This document shows, one piece after another, positions 17,859-29,159 of a DNA stretch of 64,000 bases. Origin of the DNA: a bacterium YEK0313 (lineage in GTDB: Bacteria > Pseudomonadota > Alphaproteobacteria > Rhizobiales > Phreatobacteraceae); the NCBI GenBank assembly GCA_000751295.2, contig CCMO02000001.1:1227501-1291500 (forward strand), given 5' to 3'. How positions within the stretch are numbered: the stretch's first letter is position 1; every line of letters begins with the position of its first letter. The translations under genes and the position numbers were made by a program. The notes under the pieces are model-generated. The model was not told where the DNA came from, did no database searches, and saw only the letters and a program-made list of their open reading frames with translations.

Positions 17859-19013
17859 ATGAAAAGAAGCTTGCTCGGCCTCGCGCTGACGCTCCTCGTC
17901 GCGACGGGAGCCTTGGCGCAGGGCAACTACATCATCGTCGCCAATGACGAAAAGACCTTCTTCGAGGCCAACGGAACGCGCAACGGCGAGCCCGGCAAGG
18001 ACACGGTGACGATCGTCGACATCAGCCGGCCGCTCAACCCGCGCATCGTCACCAGCCTGCCGCTGATCAATTCCGTCTTCGGCCCGCCGACCAATCTGCA
18101 GATCACCCCCGACGGACGCCTCGCGCTGGTCGCCAATCCCGTCGTGATGAACCAGGACGGCGCCAACTGGCGCGCCGCCCCCGACAACAGGCTGCACGTC
18201 ATCGACCTCACCGCCAATCCGCCGAAGCTCGTCGAGACGATCACGGTCGGCCGCCAGCCCTCGGGAATGGCGATCTCGCGCCGGGGCGATCTCGCGCTCG
18301 TCGCCAACCGCAACGGCAAGAGCGTCTCGGTGCTCACCATATCCGGCACCACGGTGCGCCAGATCGCCGAGATTCCCATGGAGGACGAGGTGGCGGCGGT
18401 CGCCATCACCCCCGACGGCCGGCGCGCCTTCGTGGCCAAGAACGCCGCCCACAAGGTGGCCGTGCTGGCGATCGACGGCACCACCGTCACCTATGACAAG
18501 AGCCAGGACATGGTCGTCGGCTACGGCGTCTACAATATCGAGACGACGCCGGACGGACGCTATGCGCTCGCCGCCAATACCGGCATCGGCGGCGACGGTC
18601 ATTCCGACACGATCAGCGTGATCGACGCCCGGGCCAATCCGCCGCGCGTCGTCGACAACGTCAATGTCGGCGACGGGCCGGAGGGTTTCGCGATCGCCCC
18701 GAACGGCCGCCACGCGGTCGCGGTGCTGCTGCGCGGTTCGGCCGCCGTGCATTCGTCCTGGTCCTACAGCCGCAACGGCTCGGCACGGCTGATCCGCATC
18801 GGACCGAACGGCCGGCTGACGCCGCTCAACGATGTGCCGGCGGGCGCGCTGCCGGAGGGCATCGCCTTCAGTCCCGACAGCCGCTACGTCTTCATCGGCA
18901 ACTATATCGACCGCAACCTGCAGGTCTTCCGGATCAACGGCGACCGCCTGGTCGACACCGGCGTGAAGCTCGCCCTGCCGGGACAGCCCGCCTCGATCCG
19001 CGGCCGGCCCTGA
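17859..19013 (+). CDS. Secreted YncE/lactonase-like beta-propeller protein
   Basis: The 384-residue product starts with a signal peptide (cleavage near 'GALAQ', about residue 20). The rest is a series of about seven repeats with the pattern 'ITPDGRLALVAN', 'ISRRGDLALVAN', 'ITPDGRRAFVAK', 'TTPDGRYALAAN', 'IAPNGRHAVAV' and 'FSPDSRYVFIGN', typical of the YVTN/YncE and 6-phosphogluconolactonase-like propeller families. It should sit in the periplasm. Catalytic residues for lactonase activity cannot be recognised, so the role is open. The upstream in-frame extension is rejected because the signal peptide begins at this ATG. Confidence 0.82.
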   Translation: MKRSLLGLALTLLVATGALAQGNYIIVANDEKTFFEANGTRNGEPGKDTVTIVDISRPLNPRIVTSLPLINSVFGPPTNLQITPDGRLALVANPVVMNQDGANWRAAPDNRLHVIDLTANPPKLVETITVGRQPSGMAISRRGDLALVANRNGKSVSVLTISGTTVRQIAEIPMEDEVAAVAITPDGRRAFVAKNAAHKVAVLAIDGTTVTYDKSQDMVVGYGVYNIETTPDGRYALAANTGIGGDGHSDTISVIDARANPPRVVDNVNVGDGPEGFAIAPNGRHAVAVLLRGSAAVHSSWSYSRNGSARLIRIGPNGRLTPLNDVPAGALPEGIAFSPDSRYVFIGNYIDRNLQVFRINGDRLVDTGVKLALPGQPASIRGRP

Positions 19014-19019
19014 CCGCGC

Positions 19020-19562
19020 TCAGAGCTGCGACGCGAGCCAATGCAGGTTCGCGTCGCGGAACCCCTGCTCCTCGATCGCCGCCACCGTGTTCTTGACGTA
19101 GTCCCGGTTGGCGCCAGAGTGGCCGTGCCCCTGCCGCACGAGATGGAGCTGCTCGTCGGGCTTGAGGCGGCCGGCATACTGGGCATGGCCGCGGTCGGCG
19201 ATATAGGTGATCGCGCGGACCCGCGGCTCGCCGGGCTGCTGCAGCGTGACGACGCGCTCCACCTCCAGATAGACCGAGGTCACCTGCTCGCGCTCGCGCA
19301 GATACTGGATGGTGGCGGCCCGATTCGCCGCGGCGACGCGGAAGGCGATGCCGCGGCAGGCGCCGCCCCGGTCGAGGCCGAGCACCAGTCCCGGCCGTTC
19401 CGGCGTGCCGCGATGGACATGGGAGAAGACGCACAGGGCCCGATGCAGGCCGATCAGCCGCGCCTGCGCCCGTTCGACGAAGTCGAAACCCGGGCGCCAC
19501 ATCAACGAGCCGTAGCCGAAGACCCAAAGATCGCCTTTTTCACCGGTCATCGGGAGCGGCAT
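19020..19562 (-). CDS. Gamma-glutamylcyclotransferase, ChaC-like
   Basis: The 180-residue protein has the ChaC signature 'VFGYGSLMWRPGF' near the N terminus, the glycine-rich loop that binds the gamma-glutamyl group. ChaC enzymes degrade glutathione to 5-oxoproline and Cys-Gly. A second ATG at 19550 is an equally good start. It is convergent with the propeller gene with only 6 bases between stop codons. Confidence 0.88.
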   Translation of the reverse strand: MPLPMTGEKGDLWVFGYGSLMWRPGFDFVERAQARLIGLHRALCVFSHVHRGTPERPGLVLGLDRGGACRGIAFRVAAANRAATIQYLREREQVTSVYLEVERVVTLQQPGEPRVRAITYIADRGHAQYAGRLKPDEQLHLVRQGHGHSGANRDYVKNTVAAIEEQGFRDANLHWLASQL

Positions 19563-19640
19563 CGAAATGAGGAAAAGCAGACCGGGTTCTGGTAAAGACC
19601 CAGACTTCGCGATGCAAGCCTTGCCCAGGGATCATCACCC

Positions 19641-20630
19641 ATGCCCCGTCTGCGTACCGTCATCCTTCCCCTCGGCGCCGCCGCTCTGGCCTTTGCCGGC
19701 TGGACCGCCGTCTGGCACTGGGGCGCCAACCGGGCCGAGGAGATGATCGACCGGGCCATTGCGAGCGAAGCCGCCAATGGCCGGGTGATCCAGTGCGCCG
19801 AGCGCACGCGCGGCGGTTATCCTTTCCGGCTGGAGCTCACTTGCGCCAAGCCGGTCGTCGAGCTGCGCGACGAAAGCCAGCCGATGCGCACCATCCGGCT
19901 GGAGCGCCTGCAGGCGGTCTCGCAGATCTGGAGTCCCGGCCATGTCATCGCCGAATGGACCGGGCCGCTGACGGCCAGCGTCGAGGGCGATCCGGCCGTC
20001 TACAGCGCGCAATGGCGGCTCGCCCAGACCTCGGCGCAGCTGAGCGTCAACGGCTTCGAAAGCTCGAATGTGGTGATCGATGCCTTCCAGCTCTCGCGCG
20101 ACAGCACCGTGCTCCTGCGCGCAACGCGCGGCGAGCTGCATACCCGGCCGAGCCCGGCCGATCCGGTCAGCCTCGACGTCGTGGCGAACCTGCAGGGCGC
20201 CGCCCTCGGCGATGCCGTCCGGCCGCCGGTGGATGCCGAGATCCAGTTCACCGCGCGCAAGCTGCTGCGCAGCCCGAACCGCCCGCAACCGCTGCCGCTG
20301 CGCCAGTGGCAGGCCGCCGGCGGCGCCATCGACCTCGTTCTGCTGCGGGTCGCCCAGGCGAATGCCCTGGCGATCGCCAAGGGCAATCTGAAACTGACCG
20401 CCGACGGCAAGCCCGACGGCCAGATCGAGCTGCGCGTCGCCAATCTCGAAAGCGCGGTGCAGGCCAACGGCCTCGGCGGCACGGTCGGCGCGATCGTGGC
20501 CGGCCTCAATTTCACCAGCCAGCCGACCGATGTCGACGGCCGGCCCGGCCGCCTCCTGACCCTGCGCGCGAGCGATGGCCGGCTGCAGCTCGGCCCGATC
20601 CGCATCGGCCTGCCCTCGCTGCTGCCCTGA
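19641..20630 (+). CDS. DUF2125 domain-containing protein
   Basis: This 329-residue protein has one N-terminal membrane helix (residues 7-27) and a long predicted periplasmic beta-rich domain containing 'RGGYPFRLELTC', typical of the alphaproteobacterial DUF2125 family. Function is unknown; the topology resembles AsmA/YdgA-like envelope proteins. It is divergent from the ChaC-like gene across 78 bases and convergent with the CAP lipoprotein gene. Confidence 0.85.
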   Translation: MPRLRTVILPLGAAALAFAGWTAVWHWGANRAEEMIDRAIASEAANGRVIQCAERTRGGYPFRLELTCAKPVVELRDESQPMRTIRLERLQAVSQIWSPGHVIAEWTGPLTASVEGDPAVYSAQWRLAQTSAQLSVNGFESSNVVIDAFQLSRDSTVLLRATRGELHTRPSPADPVSLDVVANLQGAALGDAVRPPVDAEIQFTARKLLRSPNRPQPLPLRQWQAAGGAIDLVLLRVAQANALAIAKGNLKLTADGKPDGQIELRVANLESAVQANGLGGTVGAIVAGLNFTSQPTDVDGRPGRLLTLRASDGRLQLGPIRIGLPSLLP

Positions 20631-20661
20631 CCAGCTTTCGCCCAGCGGGGCGGCGCGCGCC

Positions 20662-21216
20662 TCAGGCCGCGCCGGTCGGCTGCGCGAGCACCAGCGCCCA
20701 GAACACCCGGTAGCGCGAGCCCGGGCGGTAGCCGGTGGCAAGGCCGAGCCGGGTCACCGCCGGGTGCAGCATGTTGGCCCGGTGCGGCGGCGAATCGCGC
20801 CAGCCGGAAAAGGCCTCGGCGAGCGTCATGTAGCCGGCGGAGGTGTTCTCCACCGCCGCGCCATGGGCATAGCCCTGGGCATTGAGCCGGGCACCGACCG
20901 TGCCGGTCCTGACGCCGACCTGGTCGGCCCGCGCCATGGCGCTTGCCTGCGCCTCCGCGATCCGCATCAGCACCGGATCGACGGCCAGCGGGCCACGGCC
21001 GTTGTTGCGCCGGTAGCCGGTGATCATCTCGGCGGCCATGGCCGCATCCACCCGCGCGCCGGCTTCGGCAAGATTGCGATAGAAGCTCGGCTGCCCCGGC
21101 GGCGTCGGTGGCGGCGGCGCGGAACAGGCCGACAGAATGAGCAGCGATCCGCCGCCGATCACGATCTGGCGACGTCCCAGGATCCTGTCCGTCGCCTTCA
21201 GCTCACGTTCAGCCAT
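20662..21216 (-). CDS. CAP/SCP-domain lipoprotein
   Basis: The 184-residue product begins with a tail containing RR (residues 16-17), then a hydrophobic stretch ending in a lipobox (LSAC), so it is probably a lipoprotein. The CAP domain follows, with the family motifs 'HGAAVENTSAGYMTL', 'GWRDSPPHRANML' and 'RLGLATGY'. Bacterial CAP-domain proteins are extracytoplasmic, with no general enzymatic role established. The start at 21216 is supported by an AGGAAAAGG upstream. Confidence 0.87.
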   Translation of the reverse strand: MAERELKATDRILGRRQIVIGGGSLLILSACSAPPPPTPPGQPSFYRNLAEAGARVDAAMAAEMITGYRRNNGRGPLAVDPVLMRIAEAQASAMARADQVGVRTGTVGARLNAQGYAHGAAVENTSAGYMTLAEAFSGWRDSPPHRANMLHPAVTRLGLATGYRPGSRYRVFWALVLAQPTGAA

Positions 21217-21297
21217 TGAACCTTTTCCTGTATGCGCGTCACCCACGTTCGCGCGAGTGATGCGCGCTAAAAGTTAACCGATCCTGTCAAGCCTCTA

Positions 21298-21316
21298 TCA
21301 ACCCTATGGTGGTTGA
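21298..21316. repeat. Short inverted repeat in a divergent promoter region
   Basis: TCAACC (21298-21303) and GGTTGA (21311-21316) are separated by 7 bases between the divergent CAP lipoprotein gene and the small gene at 21361. It could be an operator or a leader hairpin. Confidence 0.3.
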
Positions 21317-21360
21317 GTGACGGCTGGGGACAGATTGGGAAGAGGGACAGGATAGTCTGT

Positions 21361-21624
21361 ATGCCTTGGTATCGATGTGAGGCGCGCGGCCTGGAGGCCG
21401 CCGGCGCCGGGATTTCCTTTGCCGCCACCCGCTTCGTCGAAGCCGATGCCGCCGAGACGGCGGCCCTGAACGTGCGCCGGAGCGTCGGCCGCGAACTGGT
21501 GCGCCGCGGCGTCGATCCGCTCGCGGCCGAGGCCTGCGTCAAGGTCGATGAGGTGAGAAGGATCGACGAGGAGGACGTGCCCGGCATCGTCGCCCCCGAT
21601 CTCGTCTGGCTCGCCCGCGCCTGA
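21361..21624 (+). CDS. Small hypothetical protein
   Basis: This 87-residue protein has no membrane segment. It starts 'MPWYRCEARG', and the body shows alternating beta-like and helical segments ('AETAALNVRRSVGRELVRRGVDP') ending in an acidic stretch. An in-frame GTG/ATG extension to 21313 is possible, but the ATG at 21361 follows GGACAGGAT and is preferred. No family is recognised. Codon usage matches neighbouring genes, which supports it as real. Confidence 0.6.
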   Translation: MPWYRCEARGLEAAGAGISFAATRFVEADAAETAALNVRRSVGRELVRRGVDPLAAEACVKVDEVRRIDEEDVPGIVAPDLVWLARA

Positions 21625-21643
21625 CGGAACACGCACCGCCTGG

Positions 21644-21663
21644 CGGGGCCTACAGCGGCCCCG
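21644..21663 (+). terminator. Possible terminator hairpin
   Basis: CGGGGCC pairs with GGCCCCG across a 6-base loop, 20 bases past the stop of the small gene at 21361. No T run follows. Confidence 0.3.
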
Positions 21664-21729
21664 CGGCGACCGAGCACCGGCCGCCGATGCCGCCCGGGGG
21701 CGAAAGCTTCGAATGTCGGGATCGTCGCG

Positions 21730-22500
21730 TTACTGGAAGCGCGCCATCGCCGCGCCGAGCACGGGCCCCGGATGACGCGGGCCGCCGGCCTGGACCAGCA
21801 CCACCGCCCGTTCGCAGCCGGGCGCGAAACGCTCCAGCCGCGAGGCGGTGAAGCTCTGCGCCGCGCCGGTCCATTCGCCGAGCCGGGTCTGCGACCGCAC
21901 CACATTGCGATAGGTGACGGAATGGCCGCGGTTCTCGCCGCGGGAAATGTCCACCGCCTGGCGCGAGGAGACGCCGAGCAGCACGATGCTCGCGGGCTTT
22001 TCGGCCGAGACCAGCGGCCCGTCATAGGCCGGCAGCGACACCGTCACCGTGTCGCCGGAATAGCTCAGCGTCACGGGGATGCTCAGCACGCCGGCCTGGC
22101 CCGCCGACTGCTCGATGGCCCGCTCGACCGCCGGACGGTCCGAACCGATCGCATGGGCGACGCCATTGATCACCATTTGCGGCGTATAGACCTGCCGATC
22201 GCCGCGGACATAGGCATAGGCCTTCTGCCGCTTGGCATTGGCCGGATCGGCCAGCGTGTCGCGCCAGCCGAGATAATCCCAATAGTCGACCGGAAAGGTC
22301 AGCGCGATGACGTCGGGGCGGTCGGCGATCTCGGCGAGATGACGGTCGGCCGGCGGGCACGACGAGCAGCCCTGGCTGGTGAACAGCTCGATGACGGCAT
22401 GGACCTGGCCGCCCGCCTCGACCGGTGCGGCGGTGAGCGGCGCCGTTCTCAGCGCCATCAGGCCGAGCACGGCCACTCCCCAGATCTTCGCCCTCAGCAT
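21730..22500 (-). CDS. DUF1223 thioredoxin-like secreted protein
   Basis: The 256-residue product has a signal peptide (residues 1-25) and then 'VIELFTSQGCSSCPPADRHLAEIA', the defining DUF1223 motif with a CSSC thioredoxin-like site. The segment 'VYTPQMVINGVAHAIGSD' is also typical. The family is periplasmic and of unknown function, probably redox-related given the CxxC. It is separated from acnA by a bidirectionally quiet region holding the acnA terminator. Confidence 0.88.
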   Translation of the reverse strand: MLRAKIWGVAVLGLMALRTAPLTAAPVEAGGQVHAVIELFTSQGCSSCPPADRHLAEIADRPDVIALTFPVDYWDYLGWRDTLADPANAKRQKAYAYVRGDRQVYTPQMVINGVAHAIGSDRPAVERAIEQSAGQAGVLSIPVTLSYSGDTVTVSLPAYDGPLVSAEKPASIVLLGVSSRQAVDISRGENRGHSVTYRNVVRSQTRLGEWTGAAQSFTASRLERFAPGCERAVVLVQAGGPRHPGPVLGAAMARFQ

Positions 22501-22616
22501 CGGTCTCCGCCCCGATCCAACTCTACACAGACAGTGCGTTTGTCCTAGCTTGTCGCATGGCGGTCAGGCGAGTCACGGTTGGGTGAAAATCCCACAAGCG
22601 CGCGTGATGAGCCGCC

Positions 22617-22661
22617 AAAAAACACAGGGGCGGCGACGGTCACGCACCGCCGCCGCCCCTG
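22617..22661 (-). terminator. Rho-independent terminator of acnA
   Basis: On the minus strand a 16-bp stem (22646-22661 with 22625-22640, one mismatch) is followed by TGTTTTTT. It lies 12 bases beyond the acnA stop. Confidence 0.93.
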
Positions 22662-22672
22662 GCATTCAGGCC

Positions 22673-25393
<2,721 letters not shown>

Positions 25394-25673
25394 GGGGCGA
25401 TGATCCCTTCGAGTAGGAAGGCCGACATCGCGTCCGAAGTTCCCGGCGCAGTCCGTGGACCAGAGTGGGCGCGGCGACCAATCGGCGGCGTTATAGAGGG
25501 ATTCCAATCAACCCGCCATATGGCTAGCGGCAATGATCGGCCCTGCATGCTCACTCTTTCGTCGCGGGGCATCCGCCGCCCGCGCGAGGCCCGGCGCCGG
25601 CGCCGGCAGGCGGCATCGCTCCCGCCGCAGCCGAACCCTATCCATGCTGCGCAACTGCCTCTAAGAACGAGCC

Positions 25674-26285
25674 ATGATGCGCCTTCATGCCGAAGCCCTC
25701 GCCTGTCAGCGCGGCGGCCGGACCGTGTTCCGGGATTTGAGCTTTCAGGCCGAGGCCGGAGAAGCCCTGCAGGTGGTCGGCCGCAACGGCGCCGGCAAAT
25801 CGAGCCTGCTGCGCATGATTGCCGGCCTCGTGCCGGTGGCGGCGGGAGAGATCCGGCTCGACGGCGGCGATCCCGAAGCCTCGATCGGCGAGCAGGCTCA
25901 TTATTGCGGCCACCAGGACGCCTTCAAGCCGGCTCTGACGGTGAAGGAGAACCTCGCCTTCTGGACCGCCTTCCTCGGCGGGCCGGCGGCCGGCGACGGT
26001 CTCCTCGCCGCCCTCGCCCGGCTCGGCCTCGACCATCTCGCCGACCTGCCTGCCGGCTATCTCTCCGCCGGCCAGCGCCGGCGCCTGGCGCTCGCGCGGC
26101 TCGTCAGCATCGCCCGCCCGCTCTGGCTCCTGGACGAGCCGACCGCCGCGCTCGACCAGGCGAGCCAGCAGGTGCTCGCCACCCTCATGGCGGCGCATCT
26201 GGCCAGCGGCGGGCTGATCCTCGCCGCCACGCACGGCCCGCTCGGCATCGCCGCGCGCGAGCTCGTCGTCGGGCCCGCGCCATGA
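25674..26285 (+). CDS. ccmA: Haem exporter ATP-binding protein CcmA
   Basis: CcmA powers the CcmABCD complex that releases haem-bound CcmE during system I cytochrome c maturation. The 203-residue protein has Walker A 'GRNGAGKSSLL' (about residue 39), the signature 'LSAGQRRRLALARL' and Walker B 'LWLLDEPTAALD'. Length is typical. The stop overlaps the ccmB start (ATGA). Confidence 0.94.
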   Translation: MMRLHAEALACQRGGRTVFRDLSFQAEAGEALQVVGRNGAGKSSLLRMIAGLVPVAAGEIRLDGGDPEASIGEQAHYCGHQDAFKPALTVKENLAFWTAFLGGPAAGDGLLAALARLGLDHLADLPAGYLSAGQRRRLALARLVSIARPLWLLDEPTAALDQASQQVLATLMAAHLASGGLILAATHGPLGIAARELVVGPAP

Positions 26286-26953
26286 CAGGGCCGCTGAAGG
26301 CGCTGTTCCTGCGCGATCTCCGGCTCGCCGCCCGCATCGGCGGCGGCGCCATGGTCGGCGTCGTCTTCTTCCTGTCGGTCGTCACCATCGTGCCCTTCGG
26401 CGTCGGCCCCGACATGAACCTGCTCGCCCGCATCGGCCCGGCCATCCTGTGGATCGGCGCGCTGCTGGCGAGCCTCCTGGGCCTCGACCGGCTGTTCCAG
26501 GCCGATGCCGACGACGGCTCGCTCGACCTGATGATGATGGCCGGCACGCCGCTCGCGCTCACCATCCTCGTCAAGACCGCCGCCCATTGGCTTGCGACCG
26601 GCCTGCCCTTGGTGATCGCCGCGCCCGTGCTCGGCCTTTTGATGAACGTGCCAACCGAGGCCATGGCGGCAGTTGCCCTGACGCTCGTCGCCGGCACGCC
26701 GGCACTGACCGGGCTCGGCACGATCGGCGCGGCGCTCTCGGTGGGTCTGCGCCGCGGCGGCCTGCTGATGGCCGTGCTGGTGCTGCCGCTGTGCATTCCC
26801 GTGCTGGTCTTCGGCGTCGCCGCCACCCAGGCGGCGATCACCGGCCCGGCGCCGTTCGGGCCGACCTTCGCCATTCTGGCGGCGCTGTCGCTGGCAAGCC
26901 TGGTGCTCGGCCCGGTGGCCGCGGCGGCGGCGCTGAAGTTCGGCCTCGAATGA
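26282..26953 (+). CDS. ccmB: Haem exporter permease CcmB
   Basis: The 223-residue membrane protein has six hydrophobic segments and opens 'LKALFLRDLRLAARIGGGA', typical of CcmB. It forms the transmembrane half of the CcmAB transporter at the inner membrane. It overlaps ccmA by four bases. In many alphaproteobacteria ccmC and ccmD follow directly; here they do not. The upstream frame continues open through the antisense of acnA, but that is not coding. Confidence 0.94.
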   Translation: MTGPLKALFLRDLRLAARIGGGAMVGVVFFLSVVTIVPFGVGPDMNLLARIGPAILWIGALLASLLGLDRLFQADADDGSLDLMMMAGTPLALTILVKTAAHWLATGLPLVIAAPVLGLLMNVPTEAMAAVALTLVAGTPALTGLGTIGAALSVGLRRGGLLMAVLVLPLCIPVLVFGVAATQAAITGPAPFGPTFAILAALSLASLVLGPVAAAAALKFGLE

Positions 26954-27087
26954 ACGCCCGGCCCGCTCGGGTGCGTCCGCGCCGGCCCGGTCTTGTTCTC
27001 GCCGCATCGCGGCGTGACAGTGTTCCGGCTGCCCATCCGGGTGTCGCGATGTCGAAGACCGCCCCGATCCCCATGCCGAGCACTTGA
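26950..27087 (+). other. 46-codon overlapping ORF after ccmB, probably not a gene
   Basis: An ATG overlaps the ccmB stop (ATGA) and opens 45 Arg/Pro/Ala-rich residues ending 'MSKTAPIPMPST'. It does not resemble CcmC or CcmD. The overlap would favour translation, but composition looks like GC-rich intergenic sequence. The rest of 26954-27223 shows nothing else. Confidence 0.2.
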
Positions 27088-27223
27088 GCGGCCTTCGAAA
27101 GCAAGGACGACACCCGCCATTCCAATGGTTCGGTGTCCGGTTTTTCGAGAGGTCCGCCGCGCGCGCATCCGTCGCATGCGGCGCCGGATCACAAAAAACG
27201 CCGGCACTGGCAGGAGACCTGAC

Positions 27224-27580
27224 ATGCACCGTCCGATCCTGGCCGCCTCCCTCCTTGTCCTCTCCGGCTGCAACAGCCAGCCGGATCTGGTCGTGGTCTC
27301 GCCGCCGATCCAGGCCGAGACGACGGCGATCTGCGCCACGACCGGGCGCGGCGCGCGCATCCATGTCACCGCCAGCAACAATTCGCCGCGGCCGATGATC
27401 TGCCAGGTCGCCTGCTCGTTCGAGCGGCCGGGCGGCGAAACGGGGCAGGTCGTCTGCGACGGAGCGGTGGCCGGCAATGCCGATGCCGCCCCGTTCTGCG
27501 AAAATATCGACCGGAACCGGCGCGTGCGGCGGCTGACCGGTACGCTGGTCGACTGCACCTTCGCCCGGGAGCCGGGCTGA
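27224..27580 (+). CDS. Small putative lipoprotein
   Basis: The 118-residue product starts with a lipoprotein signal peptide and lipobox 'LSGC' (Cys about residue 16). The mature part contains six further cysteines ('AICATTG', 'MICQVACSF', 'VVCDG', 'PFCEN', 'VDCTF'), suggesting disulfide bonds in the periplasm. AGGAG sits 7 bases before the ATG. The family and function are not recognised. An upstream in-frame extension exists but has no signal peptide. Confidence 0.72.
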   Translation: MHRPILAASLLVLSGCNSQPDLVVVSPPIQAETTAICATTGRGARIHVTASNNSPRPMICQVACSFERPGGETGQVVCDGAVAGNADAAPFCENIDRNRRVRRLTGTLVDCTFAREPG

Positions 27581-27589
27581 TGCCGGTGA

Positions 27590-28195
27590 TCAGGCCGGGC
27601 TCGTCCGCCGCCAGGCGGCGGGCATCAGGCCGATGAAGCCGTCGAGCCAGGCGACGAGCCGCGGGTGATCCGCCCGCCAGGCGCCGTCGAAGCGGATGTC
27701 CTGGTAGCCGAGGGCGCAGGCGAGCGCGAGCGTGCCGACATGAATGTCGAGCGTGGGCGGCTCCGCCTCCAGCCGCGCCATGGCGCGGGCGACCTTGCCG
27801 CCCTGGTGGTCGAGCCAGCGCGGTTCGCGCCGGTCCTCGGGCCGGAACATCGCCTCGTAGCGCTGCAGGATGAGCGCGTCGAGAATGCCGTCGGCAAGCG
27901 CCTGCAGCGTCAGCACGGCGATCCGTGCCCGCGGTTCGGCCGGAATGATCTTGTTTCCGCCGGCTTCCATATCCAGATATTCGACGATCACGCGGCTGTC
28001 GTAGACGACCGATCCGTCGTCGAGCACCAGGGCGGGAATCTTGCCGAGCGGGTTCTGCTCGCGCAGGATGTCGCCGGCATCCATCGTATCTGCCGTCTCG
28101 ACGATCACCCGGTCGGCAAGACCGAGATGGTCGAGTGCGAGTTTGACCTTGCGGCCGAACGGCGAAAGCGGAGAAGAGCGCAGAACGAGCGGCAT
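27590..28195 (-). CDS. Glutathione S-transferase family protein
   Basis: The 201-residue protein has the thioredoxin-fold N-terminal domain with 'LRSSPLSPFGRKVKLAL', then 'NPLGKIPALVLDDGSVVYDSRVIVEYLD', which carries the conserved cis-Pro and the glutathione-binding DS pair. An all-helical C-terminal domain (about 85-195) follows. The substrate is unknown. The start at 28195 is chosen on family grounds; the frame extends 23 codons upstream. It is divergent from the J-domain gene. Confidence 0.9.
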   Translation of the reverse strand: MPLVLRSSPLSPFGRKVKLALDHLGLADRVIVETADTMDAGDILREQNPLGKIPALVLDDGSVVYDSRVIVEYLDMEAGGNKIIPAEPRARIAVLTLQALADGILDALILQRYEAMFRPEDRREPRWLDHQGGKVARAMARLEAEPPTLDIHVGTLALACALGYQDIRFDGAWRADHPRLVAWLDGFIGLMPAAWRRTSPA

Positions 28196-28390
28196 GCCCT
28201 GGAGCTTCCTGTGTCTTTGGGAAATGGCGGCGAGACCCTGCGCAGGCGGCCGGCGGCCGGTCAAGAGGCCGGCGCCCGAACTGCCCCGCGCCCGTGACCG
28301 GAATTCATCGGGGCCGGCAAACCGGCCTCGTCGTCTTGCCGCGCCGCGCCGGCGCCCTCATAATTGCCGTTCGCTTCGAAGCTGAGCCAC

Positions 28391-29026
28391 ATGAAGATTG
28401 AATCGCCCTATTTCGACCGCATCCGCGTCAAGCCGGAAGACGATCGCCGCGCCAAGGCACGTCCCGGCATGCGCGTCTGCGGCGCCCCCGGCTGCGACTG
28501 CGAAGCGACGCACCGAGCCCCGCTCGGCCGCGACCGCGAGGGCGAGTTCGTCTGGTTCTGCCTCGACCATGTGCGCGAGTACAACGCCACCTACAACTAT
28601 TTCGCCGGCATGAACGATGCCGCCGTCGCCGCCTATCAGAAGGACGCGCTGACCGGCCACCGGCCGACCTGGAACATGGGCGTCAATGCCTGGAGCCGCG
28701 GCGGCCGGCGTGCCGGGCCGGAGGTCCATATGGGCCCGCGCGGCGCGGCCGACCCCTTCGGCATCTTCGAGGGCGAGGCCTGGCGGCCGGCAGGCAGCCA
28801 CCAGGCCGAGCCGGAAGGCGGGCGGATGATCCGCAATGCCGAGCGCAAGGCGCTCGGCGCGCTCAATCTTGACGTGCATGCCACCGCCGCCGAGATCAAG
28901 GCGCGCTTCAAGGAGCTCGCCAAGCGGCTGCATCCGGACGCCAATGGCGGCGACCGGTCGCGGGAGGACAAGCTGCGTGAGATCATCCAGGCCTACAACT
29001 ATTTGAAGCAGGCTGGCTTCTGCTGA
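28391..29026 (+). CDS. J-domain protein with N-terminal Cys/His cluster
   Basis: The 211-residue protein ends in a J domain (about 153-211) with the invariant HPD in 'RLHPDANGG', so it should stimulate an Hsp70 (DnaK). The N-terminal part is not a classical DnaJ region: Cys30, Cys35, Cys37, His41, Cys57 and His60 form a tight cluster resembling a small zinc site. There is no Gly/Phe-rich segment or classical DnaJ zinc domain. It may be a specialised co-chaperone. The ATG at 28391 is preferred over a start nine codons earlier. Confidence 0.85.
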   Translation: MKIESPYFDRIRVKPEDDRRAKARPGMRVCGAPGCDCEATHRAPLGRDREGEFVWFCLDHVREYNATYNYFAGMNDAAVAAYQKDALTGHRPTWNMGVNAWSRGGRRAGPEVHMGPRGAADPFGIFEGEAWRPAGSHQAEPEGGRMIRNAERKALGALNLDVHATAAEIKARFKELAKRLHPDANGGDRSREDKLREIIQAYNYLKQAGFC

Positions 29027-29159
29027 TCGGACGCATCAATAATGCGAATGGCATTCCCGCATGTGGCGGCCTTCCGGGCGCGACCCGCGATCTGATAAGG
29101 TCCTGCCGATCTTTTTAAGAAAACGGCTCGCCGCTGAAGGAGCGGCATCGGAGGTATTC

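Noticed and set aside
29027..29159. Cobalamin riboswitch before cobS
   Set aside because: The 133-base leader lacks the B12-box and conserved core; cobS has only a normal ribosome binding site.
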